The notes under the pieces: model-generated
What the model was told of the DNA's origin: nothing
Database searches by the model: none
Seen by the model: only the letters and a program-made list of their open reading frames with translations
Position numbers and translations under genes: made by a program
Part shown: piece after piece, positions 15,124 through 23,070 of the stretch
Numbering within the stretch: position 1 is the first letter of the stretch
Layout of the letters: the number at the start of each line of letters is the position of its first letter
DNA from: FEN-1250 sp039918615
GTDB taxonomy: Bacteria > Gemmatimonadota > Gemmatimonadetes > Gemmatimonadales > Gemmatimonadaceae
Length of the DNA: 36,960 bases
Reading direction: 5' to 3'
Assembly (NCBI GenBank): GCA_039918615.1
Contig: JBDSHG010000171.1
Location: forward strand, 1 to 36,960

Positions 15124-15980
15124 CGTTCCCACCCTCCGTTCAATCCACTGTTCAGCAGTACGACGAATACCGCAGCGGCCGTTATGTCCGCAGTTGTACC
15201 AGGATTCCTTGAATTACGACTATCTCTGAGCTCGAGGTCAAGCGACGCGATCGCGCGCCTGCCGGCATCGGAGCGCACGCCGCCCGCCGCCCGCACGGCG
15301 ATGGCGCGGTGCCTAACCGCATCGGCAGCATCCGGGCCCAGCTTCCGGGCGATCAGCGTGTCCGGGGCCTCGGCGAGGAGAGCCAGATAGCATTCCACGA
15401 TCGCATCTGACCAGTCCAACCCTGCTGCACGCGCCTTCGTGAGGGCTGGCGCGCCAACCGTGAAGGTGCGGGCGAAGGCGGTGACGTACTCGCGCGCGAT
15501 GTCATCGCGATCGGAAGCAAGCGCCATCGCCGCAGCGAGCGTGACCGTGGGAGCGGCCGCGACGTCCTCCGCGGCGACCTGGCCGAGTCCGCCTGGACGT
15601 GCAAGGCGGATGGCGCGGTACACCGAAGTGGCGTCGGATACCGTCGACGCGCCGATGACCTCGCGCACGCGATCGCGGAGAGCCTTTGGCGACGATGCAT
15701 GCGCGGCGCGCGCGAGCGGTGCGAGGAGGAGGACGATGCCGAGGTTGGTGTTCGCGCCCGTCCAGCGACGGGTGTCCTCAATGGCGCGGCGGATGGTCTC
15801 GCCGACGGGGTGAACGCCTGCGTCGAGAAATGCCGGAGCGATCGCGGCGGCGCTCGCGAGAAAGTCTTCGTAGCGCGTGTCGTGGAAGGCGATGCCGGGG
15901 GAGACGTTTCCGGGCTTCGGCGCACTGGCCTCGAGCAGGCAGGCGAGCTGCGCGGCGGCCGCGATCTGCTCGCGCGTCAT
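15120..15980 (-). CDS. CitG/MdcB-like triphosphoribosyl-dephospho-CoA synthase family protein
   Basis: A 286-residue helical protein starting AAAAQLACLLEASAPKPGNVSPG, the family core motif, with GETIRRAIEDTR, WTGANTNLGIVLLLAPLA and DVAAAPTVTL. CitG makes the prosthetic-group precursor of citrate lyase, but no citrate or malonate decarboxylase gene is near. The same family (Orf5 type) is regularly found among bacterial H4MPT/methylofuran genes, where it is inferred to transfer a phosphoribosyl group from ATP or a related donor during H4MPT side-chain building; this is not proven. ATG 15980 overlaps the RimK-like stop (ATGA) and its stop overlaps the PTPS start (GTGA), so it is tightly coupled. 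Confidence 0.82.
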   Translation of the reverse strand: MTREQIAAAAQLACLLEASAPKPGNVSPGIAFHDTRYEDFLASAAAIAPAFLDAGVHPVGETIRRAIEDTRRWTGANTNLGIVLLLAPLARAAHASSPKALRDRVREVIGASTVSDATSVYRAIRLARPGGLGQVAAEDVAAAPTVTLAAAMALASDRDDIAREYVTAFARTFTVGAPALTKARAAGLDWSDAIVECYLALLAEAPDTLIARKLGPDAADAVRHRAIAVRAAGGVRSDAGRRAIASLDLELRDSRNSRNPGTTADITAAAVFVVLLNSGLNGGWER

Positions 15981-16867
15981 GAACGCGCGAGGTGCGTGGA
16001 GGCCACGTGGTCGATCAGTGCGCCGGCGACGTCGAAGGAGGTCGCCTCCTGGAGTCCACGCCATCCCGGAATTCCGTTTACCTCGAGCACGTACACCGTG
16101 CCGTCGTGCGCGGGAAGGAGATCGACGCCGGCGTAGACCGCGCCGACCGCGCGCGCGGCACGAAGGGCCATCTCGTGCATCCCCGGCGAGAGCGTGACTG
16201 CGCGCGCTTCACCGCCGCGCGAGATGTTGGTTCGCCATCCGGGGGAGCGTCGCTCGATTGCGGCGACCACGTGGTCGCCAATGACGAACGCGCGAATGTC
16301 GCGCCCCTCGTGCGGAATCGCGCGCTGAAGATAATAAACTCCCCGAATCGCCTCCAACGCGCGGAAAACGCGCCATGCGGTTTCTTCATCACTCACGCGC
16401 ACCATGCCGAGTCCCATGGAGCCGAAGAGCGGCTTGACGATGACGTCACCCATCGTGCGAAAGGCGGACGCCGCATCTTCAGCGCGCTCGCATACAATGG
16501 TTTGTGGAGTTGCGAGGCCCGCCCGTTGGAGCAGCGCGGACGTGTAGAACTTGTCCACCGTACGCTCGATCGCGCGTGGAGGATTCACGACCGCGACGCC
16601 CGCATCTTCGAGCCAGTGAAGCGCGTCGACGCGATAGATGATCTGTTCGAGCGAGCCGTTGGGGATGATGCGCGCGAGGACGGCGTCGCAGTCGAACAGG
16701 TCGGGCGCATTTGCGCCGAGATTCGGCAAGCCGTCGGCATGCGTGCCGAGCCGTGCGACCAGCGACTCGTATGGGAGCAGGAATGGTTGGTGACCGCGCT
16801 CGAGGATTGCACGCTGCAGTTCGTCGGTGTGCCAACCGCTTCGCGTGCTGAGTACGGCGATCTTCAT
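15977..16867 (-). CDS. RimK/MptN-like ATP-grasp glutamate ligase
   Basis: ATP-grasp ligase of 296 aa in the RimK family. Seen: N-terminal MKIAVLSTRSGWHTDELQRA, DCDAVLARIIPNGSLEQ, the ATP-grasp VIVKPLFGSMGLGMVRV (Gly-rich flexible loop), YYLQRAIPHEGRDIRAFVIG, and the metal/ATP-binding VYVLEVNGIPGWRGLQ. In archaea MptN adds alpha-glutamate to H4MPT to give tetrahydrosarcinapterin, and CofF does so for F420; in methylotrophic bacteria a close homologue belongs to the H4MPT gene set. Given the neighbours, modification of H4MPT (or of methylofuran) is more likely than ribosomal protein S6 glutamylation. ATG 16867 is taken as start; an ATG at 16894 is possible. No clear Shine-Dalgarno. Confidence 0.82.
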   Translation of the reverse strand: MKIAVLSTRSGWHTDELQRAILERGHQPFLLPYESLVARLGTHADGLPNLGANAPDLFDCDAVLARIIPNGSLEQIIYRVDALHWLEDAGVAVVNPPRAIERTVDKFYTSALLQRAGLATPQTIVCERAEDAASAFRTMGDVIVKPLFGSMGLGMVRVSDEETAWRVFRALEAIRGVYYLQRAIPHEGRDIRAFVIGDHVVAAIERRSPGWRTNISRGGEARAVTLSPGMHEMALRAARAVGAVYAGVDLLPAHDGTVYVLEVNGIPGWRGLQEATSFDVAGALIDHVASTHLARS

Positions 16868-16925
16868 GGTGCGAGTACCGCGGAGCGCGGCCATGCGCCC
16901 TCAGGACGCATGGCCGTCGATCGCT

Positions 16926-17390
16926 CTAGCGCGTCTCCCCTCCGGTGAGGACGATCTGCCCACCAGTCGAAAACTTCGAAAGGTTATCGGCGACCGCCTT
17001 GAAGCCGGGCGTCGCCATGCCGGCCTTGAGCGCGGCTTCGCTCGGGAACCAGAGCTGCGCCATACGATAGTGCGCCGGCTTCGAGCCGTCTGCGTTGGGC
17101 GCGAACTTGATGAGCACCGCCTTGGAGAAGCCGATTTCCTTTGCCTTCTCATTGACCAGCGGCAGGTGCGTCGTGGAATAGTACTTCTCGAACGCGGCCG
17201 TGTCCTTCGGCCAGTTGTACAGCACGACGACTGCGGAAATCGGGGCGTCAGCGGCAGGCGTGCCGGCAGCGGGTGCCATCGCGGTCGTGTCCTTCATCGA
17301 GCCCATCGCCGTGTCGGTAGCGGGCTTGTCGGCGGGCTTGGTACACGCGAGCACGAGCAGGGCTGCGGCAAGCGGGGCAAAGGAACGCAT
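16926..17390 (-). CDS. EthD-domain lipoprotein
   Basis: A 154-residue protein with a lipoprotein-type signal (PLAAALLVLAC, Cys16 the lipidation site), a linker rich in Ala/Thr/Met, and an EthD-like dimeric alpha-beta barrel from about residue 50: ISAVVVLYNWPKDTAAFEKYYSTTHLPLV, then AVLIKFAPN, YRMAQLWFPSEAALKAGMATP. EthD proteins are small ferredoxin-like folds, first noted with ether degradation; the activity is generally unknown. GGAGAA lies 8 nt before the ATG. It has an 86-bp gap after mch with a possible promoter and 58 bp before the RimK-like gene, so it may be transcribed on its own. An exported EthD protein among cytoplasmic cofactor genes is odd; no function is proposed. Confidence 0.7.
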   Translation of the reverse strand: MRSFAPLAAALLVLACTKPADKPATDTAMGSMKDTTAMAPAAGTPAADAPISAVVVLYNWPKDTAAFEKYYSTTHLPLVNEKAKEIGFSKAVLIKFAPNADGSKPAHYRMAQLWFPSEAALKAGMATPGFKAVADNLSKFSTGGQIVLTGGETR

Positions 17391-17437
17391 ATCATTTCTC
17401 CATTGAGAGTCGTACCCTCGAGGTGCGAGGGCGTGAG

Positions 17438-17467
17438 AACATAGCACAACACAGCAGCAATTGTGAC
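17438..17467 (-). promoter_or_regulatory. Possible promoter for the EthD lipoprotein gene
   Basis: On the minus strand, GTCACA (17462-17467) and TATGTT (17438-17443) are separated by 18 bp, each matching four of six sigma-70 positions, about 50 bp before the EthD ATG. A 6-bp hairpin (CCCTCG/CGAGGG, 17415-17431) lies just downstream. The promoter rules of this organism are not known, so this is tentative. Confidence 0.28.
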
Positions 17468-17476
17468 CAGTCGGCC

Positions 17477-18436
17477 TCACTCGTCCAGCAGCGAGCGCCG
17501 CAGCACCTCGGCGTTCACCAACCCGCCGTGGAACGTCTTCCCCGTCGTCGCGCTCGTGAGCCACACCTCGGCGGGACTGAAAAGCATCTTGTCGATCTTG
17601 TAGAAATCTCCGTCGTAGCGCTTGAATGTCTCGTAAAACGGTGTGCCGTAGTCCGTCGATGACGACGCGGGCATCTTCGCGGCGAGGTCGGCGAGCTCGT
17701 CGTCGGATGCGTCGACCACGTAAGCGGTTTGGCCGCCGTACAGGATGCAGTCGTTCGTGCGGCCGATCGCGCGCAGGTCGTTCTTCGCAAGCGGCGGCAG
17801 CGGCGCCGTACCGATGCCGCTGACGACGCGATTCACGTCGAAGCCGAGCACCTCCATCTTGTGCAGCCCCGTCTCGAGGATGCGCGCAACAACCTGCACG
17901 CCGCCCGCGAGGCTCGCGGTGGGTGCGATGGCGAAGGTGAGCTGCGACGGGGTGAGCGAAGCCTTCTGCGCGACGAGCGCGACGGCTTCCTCCGTTGGAA
18001 TCGTGCGTCCCTCGAGCACGAGCACGCCGCGCGCGGCCGTTTCCTGGTAGCCCAGCTTTTCGAAGAGCTCCTTCTCGACACGCGCGTGCGCGCGCAGTGG
18101 GCCGGACGCCATCGCGAAATACTTGCCGACGGTGAGCGCCCAGCCGGCGTACTGCGACGCCATGCACGAGACGGCGGGATGATCGGTCCACACTTCGACG
18201 CCCGGGAGCGCAGAGCCGCCGATCTCGAGCTGTGCGTAGCGAATGTGTCCGAGCCCGCCCATGCAGAGCTCCGCGAGGCCGATGCCGGCTCCGTAGCCGC
18301 CGCGCACATCGATGCCGGCGTCGATCACGCGCGCGCCGGAGGGGAGCGTCTGCACCGCGACGCGCAGCTCATCCGCGCGCGCCGCGACATCGTCGGCGAT
18401 CTTCCACGCGCGCTCGTTGAGATTCATCACCTTCAT
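17477..18436 (-). CDS. mch: Methenyltetrahydromethanopterin cyclohydrolase
   Basis: Hydrolyses methenyl-H4MPT to 5-formyl-H4MPT, the third step of the H4MPT pathway. The 319-aa length fits the family (about 315-325). Seen: NLNERAWKIADDVAARADEL at the N-terminus, AGIDVRGGYGAGIGLAELCMGGLG, VWTDHPAVSCMASQYAGWAL, FAIAPTASLAGGVQVVARILET, and the late DYGTPFYETFKRYDGDFYKID with its conserved Phe/Tyr/Lys residues. ATG 18436 overlaps the fhcC stop (ATGA), which supports this start over the internal Met three residues on. It closes the fhcBADC-mch run; the next gene follows after 86 bp. Confidence 0.95.
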   Translation of the reverse strand: MKVMNLNERAWKIADDVAARADELRVAVQTLPSGARVIDAGIDVRGGYGAGIGLAELCMGGLGHIRYAQLEIGGSALPGVEVWTDHPAVSCMASQYAGWALTVGKYFAMASGPLRAHARVEKELFEKLGYQETAARGVLVLEGRTIPTEEAVALVAQKASLTPSQLTFAIAPTASLAGGVQVVARILETGLHKMEVLGFDVNRVVSGIGTAPLPPLAKNDLRAIGRTNDCILYGGQTAYVVDASDDELADLAAKMPASSSTDYGTPFYETFKRYDGDFYKIDKMLFSPAEVWLTSATTGKTFHGGLVNAEVLRRSLLDE

Positions 18437-19254
18437 GGGGACGCTTGCCATTCCAGAATTTCTCCTTTGCCGATCTCGGCGAGATCGCCGCTGTATCGCC
18501 TGAAGAGGCCGTGCAGATGCGCGTCGTCGACGGGGAGATCGAAGCGCTTGCGCAGCGAGAGGAGCATCAGTGAGAGGTGCGGCGGACGATAGGTGCACGC
18601 GTAGGCGTACGTCGCCGGGATGCGCACGGGGCCGAGCGCGACGATGGTGCCGCGCTTGTTGCCGGCACCAACGTTCTCGCCGATCGCGCCGGAGACGATG
18701 ACGTTGCCGGCGATCATCCCCACGCCGACGCTGTCGCCACACGATGCGCAATACAGGATCCCGCGTCGCATGCGCGCACCGGCCTCGCGGCCAGCGATGC
18801 CGCGCACGATGATCTCGCCGCCCGTCATCCCCTTGGAGGCACCTTGCAGCGCGCCCCCCGCGCGATCGCCAACGTTCCCGGCGATCACGATCGAGCCCCC
18901 CGCCATCGCGGAGCCCGCATCGTCGCCGGCGCTTCCCTGCACCGTGATCGCGCCGCCGCGCATCCGCGCGCCGAGCGCATTGCCGATCGCGCCTGTGACC
19001 GTGAGCGACCCCGCGCTCATCAGGGTGCCGACACCGTGGAGCTGGGCGAGATCGCCGTCGATCACGAGGCTCGACGACCGCTCACCAGTCACCGTGAAGA
19101 CATCGCCGAGGGGCACGCCGACTCGACCATCGCGGAGCTGCAGCGCGGAGACCTCCTGCGCATCGAGCGCGGCGAGTCGATCCGGCGCGATCGCGTCGGC
19201 GTCCAGCGGGCGCGCGAGCGGAGCACGGAGGGTGAGCGTGATGCGATCGCTCAT
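18433..19254 (-). CDS. fhcC: Formyltransferase/hydrolase complex subunit C
   Basis: Subunit C of the bacterial Fhc complex, homologous to FwdC/FmdC of archaeal formylmethanofuran dehydrogenase. The 273-aa protein carries the expected right-handed beta-helix built of repeated units: LHGVGTLMSAGSLTVTGAIG, LGARMRGGAITVQGSAG, AGSAMAGGSIVIAGNVG, GASKGMTGGEIIVRGIAG, AGARMRRGILYCASCG and VGVGMIAGNVIVSGAIG. Its role is structural, holding the A and D subunits. The C-terminal 70 residues (PATYAYACTYRPPHLSLML onward) are the usual tail. Start ATG 19254 overlaps the fhcD stop. Confidence 0.94.
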   Translation of the reverse strand: MSDRITLTLRAPLARPLDADAIAPDRLAALDAQEVSALQLRDGRVGVPLGDVFTVTGERSSSLVIDGDLAQLHGVGTLMSAGSLTVTGAIGNALGARMRGGAITVQGSAGDDAGSAMAGGSIVIAGNVGDRAGGALQGASKGMTGGEIIVRGIAGREAGARMRRGILYCASCGDSVGVGMIAGNVIVSGAIGENVGAGNKRGTIVALGPVRIPATYAYACTYRPPHLSLMLLSLRKRFDLPVDDAHLHGLFRRYSGDLAEIGKGEILEWQASP

Positions 19255-20165
19255 GTCGGCCCGTCCTCGACATCGCCGCCCATGATCTTCTGCAGATGAA
19301 AGTGGAATGGGCCGAGCTTGCCCCCGTAGTTGCCCGCGGTGATCGAGTGCACGCCCGGCCGGCATGCGGCGTCGATGCCGGTCTGCATCGCCTTCGCGAT
19401 CGAGCGGAAGTCGAGCCCGTCGAGAACGATCTCGAGCACGGAGTTCACGCCTTCCGGGAGATCGCTTTTCGTGATCGCGCGCAGTGTCGGCGCGAAGGCG
19501 TCGTTCGTGGACGCGATCATCGTCTTGTAGCGCTTCGCGCCCACCTTGCTGCCGCTGCGCACGATGCCGCCGGGGAATGGGAGGATCACGCCGGGCATTC
19601 CTGCCATCGCGTCGACGGCCGCCTCCGCCGCATCGAGCGCCGCATCTGCGCTCTCGGCGAGGATGAGAAAATTTCCTCCGCCGACGCCCTTCGCCTTGCC
19701 GAACATCTCCTGGATGAGGAACTCGCCTTCCATCACCGGCAGCCGCCAGTAGCGCTGGCCGTCGATCATCTTGCTTCCCTGGAAGCCATCGCCGAAGGTG
19801 CGCAGCGGCTTGCCGATCGCGATGCGGTCCGGTGCATCGGGAAGGCCATCGAAGCAGGCGGTGGTCGGACAGGTGAGCACCGTCTGGCCGATGCGCTCGA
19901 TCACGCGCTTGGGCAGCGAGTCCGAGTCCATCGTGAAGAGGAGGACGCTGATCCCCGGGCGACCATCCGGAGTCTCGCCCGGCGTGAGATCGCGCTCGAT
20001 CGCCGCCTCGCACTTGCACGCGATGACGGAGGTCGCGAAGCCGGTGAGCTTGTTCGCGGATTCGCGCGCCCACTTCTGATTCTTCGCCGTGATGATGATG
20101 CGTACGCCGCGCATCCCGAACGCTTCGGCGAAGGTGTCATCAATGTGCACCCCGCGGATGTCCAT
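19251..20165 (-). CDS. fhcD: Formylmethanofuran:H4MPT formyltransferase subunit of Fhc
   Basis: Moves the formyl group from 5-formyl-H4MPT to methylofuran. The 304-aa protein matches Ftr along its length: IDDTFAEAFGMRGVRIIITA, VIACKCEAAIERDL, ETPDGRPGISVLLF, VLTCPTTACFDGLP, FGDGFQGSKMIDGQRYWRLPVMEGEFLIQ, GVGGGNFLILAES, and LPFPGGIVRSGSKVGAKRY. The start ATG shares one base with the fhcA stop (TGATG). Two lobes from duplicated alpha-beta folds are expected for this family. Gene order B-A-D-C follows that of known methylotrophs. Confidence 0.95.
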   Translation of the reverse strand: MDIRGVHIDDTFAEAFGMRGVRIIITAKNQKWARESANKLTGFATSVIACKCEAAIERDLTPGETPDGRPGISVLLFTMDSDSLPKRVIERIGQTVLTCPTTACFDGLPDAPDRIAIGKPLRTFGDGFQGSKMIDGQRYWRLPVMEGEFLIQEMFGKAKGVGGGNFLILAESADAALDAAEAAVDAMAGMPGVILPFPGGIVRSGSKVGAKRYKTMIASTNDAFAPTLRAITKSDLPEGVNSVLEIVLDGLDFRSIAKAMQTGIDAACRPGVHSITAGNYGGKLGPFHFHLQKIMGGDVEDGPT

Positions 20166-21811
20166 CAGACGGCTCCCGTCGGCATGGGCGCATCGCGAAG
20201 CCCAGTCACCGAATAATTCGCGAGCTGGATCGCGGAGTACGCCTCGAAATACTTCCCGAGATCACGCATGAGCGATTCATCGTAGCCGGGCTGCACGAAG
20301 ATGCGCTTTCCAGCGGGCGCACGACGCAGCTGGCCTTCCTCGACCACGAGCGTTCCCGCCTTGACGACGTAGCGCGGCGTCGCGAACATCGTCGCATAAT
20401 TCGCATCGCGGCTATAAATCGTGATGTCCGCGTCCGCGCCGACACCGAGCTGTCCCTTCTGCCTGAGGCCGAGCTGGCGCGCGGGACCTGCGCGCGTGAT
20501 GATCGCGATCTCGTTGAGCGTGTATTCGCGCGCGATACCATCGGCGAGCGCGCTCCCGGCGAGCATCTTCTGATTCACGTTCTTGAGCTTCTCATCGCGG
20601 TAGGCGCGGTCCATCAGCAGGCGAATGAGATCGGGGTAGCTCATGAACGATCCGCCGTTCGGATGATCGGTGGAGAGCACCATTCGCCACGGATCCGTCG
20701 AAAGCAGAAAGAGCTCGAGCCCCACCACCCACTGCAGCGACGCAATCGCCGCCTTGTCCTTGTACTGGTACGGGACGATGCCACAGCCGGTCTCGAGCTC
20801 GATGTCGGCGTTGATCCACTTTTTCCCCGTGCTCTTGTGCAGCAGATACTCGACCGCACCGTCGGCAGTGAGCGTCGTCGCATCGCCGAACATCACCTGC
20901 CCGACATCGCCCGTGATCTCCGGATGCGAGTTCACGTACTCGGCTACCTGGCGCGCGGCGGAGCTCCACGACTTCCCGCGCTCGCCGCCGTAGCTGTGGA
21001 ACTGCAGATGCGTAAAGTGCGCGCGCTGCCCCTCGAGGGCGCGCATGCTCTCGAGTGTCGTCGCGACATTTCCCGCGACGCCAAGGTTGTTGCAGTGGAT
21101 GTGCACTGGATGCGGGAGGCCGAGCTCCGTGGCCGCGTTGGCGAGCACCTCGAGGATTCTGCGCGGCGTCACGTTCGATGCGCCCACGGGATCGTCGATC
21201 GTCTTCACCTCGCGCACGTTGCGCTTCCACAGCTCGACGCCACCCGGATTGACGACCTTGATTGCGTAGCCGCCGGTCGACTTGAGGATCCACGCCGCGT
21301 AGTCCTTCGCGCGGCCGATCTCGTTCGCGGCGATCTGGCGATGGAGATACTCGTCGTTGCCGAGGAGCGCGTAGAAGCCGCCGTCGATGATCGGCGTGTC
21401 GTCGAACTCGGCGTGCGTCTGCCGCGCTGCTACCGGGGCGACGGCCGCATCGAATACCGTGGTGTAGCCGAGCCCGGCGTAGCGATAGCCGGTGGTGAAG
21501 GTGCTCGGCACCGTACCGCCGGTGCCGGAGCGCGGGATGACGGCATCATCGAGCGCGGGGGCGGCGACGGGATCGAGCGTGTGCTCCTCGGGGAGGAGGC
21601 GGCGTCCCATCGACACGCTGGAGGCGGCGATGTGCGCGTGAATGTCGATGCCCCCCGCCATGATGACCATGCCGTCGGCGCGGAGCACCGGTGCATCCGC
21701 CGGGAGCGACGCGACGATACGGCCGCCGTCGATGCAGATGTCGCGCACATCGCCGTCGATGCCGTTGGCGGGATCGTGGATCGCGCCGCCGGTGATGCGG
21801 AGCTGCGTCAT
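20165..21811 (-). CDS. fhcA: Formylmethylofuran hydrolase subunit of Fhc (amidohydrolase fold)
   Basis: Catalytic subunit that hydrolyses formylmethylofuran to formate; homologue of FwdA/FmdA. The 548-aa protein has a metal-dependent amidohydrolase layout: His58-x-His60 in GGIDIHAHIA, candidate carboxylated Lys185 in AIKVVNPGG, His237/His239 in PVHIHCNN, and Asp382 in LSTDHPNGG. Long conserved parts include PSTFTTGYRYAGLGYTTVFDAA and LPHPVHIHCNNLGVAGN. All expected zinc ligands appear retained, so the subunit should be active. Start ATG 21811 overlaps the fhcB stop (ATGA). Confidence 0.95.
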   Translation of the reverse strand: MTQLRITGGAIHDPANGIDGDVRDICIDGGRIVASLPADAPVLRADGMVIMAGGIDIHAHIAASSVSMGRRLLPEEHTLDPVAAPALDDAVIPRSGTGGTVPSTFTTGYRYAGLGYTTVFDAAVAPVAARQTHAEFDDTPIIDGGFYALLGNDEYLHRQIAANEIGRAKDYAAWILKSTGGYAIKVVNPGGVELWKRNVREVKTIDDPVGASNVTPRRILEVLANAATELGLPHPVHIHCNNLGVAGNVATTLESMRALEGQRAHFTHLQFHSYGGERGKSWSSAARQVAEYVNSHPEITGDVGQVMFGDATTLTADGAVEYLLHKSTGKKWINADIELETGCGIVPYQYKDKAAIASLQWVVGLELFLLSTDPWRMVLSTDHPNGGSFMSYPDLIRLLMDRAYRDEKLKNVNQKMLAGSALADGIAREYTLNEIAIITRAGPARQLGLRQKGQLGVGADADITIYSRDANYATMFATPRYVVKAGTLVVEEGQLRRAPAGKRIFVQPGYDESLMRDLGKYFEAYSAIQLANYSVTGLRDAPMPTGAV

Positions 21812-23070
21812 GGCTGCGCCTGCTGCGCGGCGATTGCGGCGCCGAGCGCCTTGAGGACCGAAGCGGTATCGCGCGGCGTGGGGAGGAGCGCGCGGAGCGG
21901 AAGCGGAAGATCGTCGGTGCGGAAGGCGATGCCGGATTCGTGAATCCCCGCGACGCCGGTGTCGATAGTGATGCCAGTGCCGAGTGTGCTTTCGCTCGCG
22001 CGCGGGCCGATGACGATGGTGCGAACGCCGCGAAGCGCGTCGGTCACCAGGCGCGGGATGGTGGCGGTGGCGCCGACGATCAGCGCCACGTCGATTGCGC
22101 CGTGCATGAGTCGCGGCAGCGACGCGTGCTCGGGCTTGTAGCGCGGGAAGCCGGCTGCGAAGTCGACCGCCATTGGGAAGCCAGTCTGCCAGGTGAGCGT
22201 CGTGTCGGCACCATTGCGATTGCCGCCCGCGCGCAGCGTGCAGAGTGACCCGCGCGTCGTTGCGTTGAGCGCCTGCGTGAGCGCGATGAGTCCATCGGCG
22301 CGTGCGGCGAGCAGCGGTGAGGGCGACTCGGCATCCGTCACGACGACTGCGTATTTCGCGCGCGTGAGCCGCGCTGCGAGCTCCGTCACTCTCGCGGTGA
22401 TCGAATCGTCGCCCACGGTGCGGCTCGCCAGCGCCGCGCGCAACGCCGCGAGAAAAAGCGGTTCCTCTTCGGCCGTCATCTGGATGCGCAAATCGGCGTC
22501 GTCCGGCCCGCGCTGCGAGCCGACATCAACCGCGATGACCGTGCGATCCTTCCGTCCGTTCGGCAAATAAACCCCGACTGGATCCGGCGCGTAGCGGCTC
22601 TGGAAGCGCGGATAGCTCAGCGCGGGATCCACCGCCCAGAACACTATGACGTCGGCCCGATTGCGGATCTCGCCGAGCGTGGCGCTCGCGCGTCCGCGCC
22701 GCTGCGCCGCGAGAATCCCTTCGCTTGCGGTGAACGATGTGACGGTGTCGAGAAAGGCGCGCAGCTGGTCGGCCACCGCGACGGCGGCGCGCTGCGCCTC
22801 GGTGGTGAGATCGGGGGCGAGATAGACCAGCGGCGCGCGCGCGTCCCGCAGCACCGTCGCGATCTCGCCGAGTACATCCTCGACGGCGGTGGAACGCCCG
22901 CCGGTGATGGCGCCGGGCACCGCGCCGTCGCCGAACCAGCGCACCCCGAGCGCGCAGGCGTTGCGCGCCTCCGTAATGCGACCTCCGTTGATCACGACCG
23001 CGATGTCATCGCATGCGCATCCGCATCCGAGACAGACCGCGTGCTCCTCGATCCGCGCGGCTTCGCTCAC
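21808..23070 (-). CDS. fhcB: Fhc complex subunit B (FwdB/FmdB-related)
   Basis: Subunit B, 420 aa, related to the molybdo/tungstopterin subunit FwdB of archaeal formylmethanofuran dehydrogenase; bacterial forms are described as lacking the redox cofactor and serving the hydrolase complex structurally. Seen: N-terminal C13-L-G-C16-G-C-A-C20-DDIAVVI, a CxxCxxxC arrangement with one extra Cys, then NACALGVRWFGDG, VYLAPDLTTEAQRAAVAVAD, VIVFWAVDPALSYPRF and LRAGGNRNGADTTLTWQTGFPMAVDF. GTG 23070 overlaps the upstream stop (GTGA); longer in-frame sequence upstream belongs to the ATP-grasp gene. Whether the cysteines bind a cluster here is unknown. Confidence 0.92.
   Translation of the reverse strand: MSEAARIEEHAVCLGCGCACDDIAVVINGGRITEARNACALGVRWFGDGAVPGAITGGRSTAVEDVLGEIATVLRDARAPLVYLAPDLTTEAQRAAVAVADQLRAFLDTVTSFTASEGILAAQRRGRASATLGEIRNRADVIVFWAVDPALSYPRFQSRYAPDPVGVYLPNGRKDRTVIAVDVGSQRGPDDADLRIQMTAEEEPLFLAALRAALASRTVGDDSITARVTELAARLTRAKYAVVVTDAESPSPLLAARADGLIALTQALNATTRGSLCTLRAGGNRNGADTTLTWQTGFPMAVDFAAGFPRYKPEHASLPRLMHGAIDVALIVGATATIPRLVTDALRGVRTIVIGPRASESTLGTGITIDTGVAGIHESGIAFRTDDLPLPLRALLPTPRDTASVLKALGAAIAAQQAQP

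Noticed and set aside
15120..15980. CitG of a citrate lyase or malonate decarboxylase system
   Set aside because: No lyase or decarboxylase subunits present; the H4MPT-associated subfamily fits the context.
17411..17435. Hairpin after mch as an intrinsic terminator
   Set aside because: Only a 6-bp uninterrupted stem and no T run on the minus strand; not convincing.
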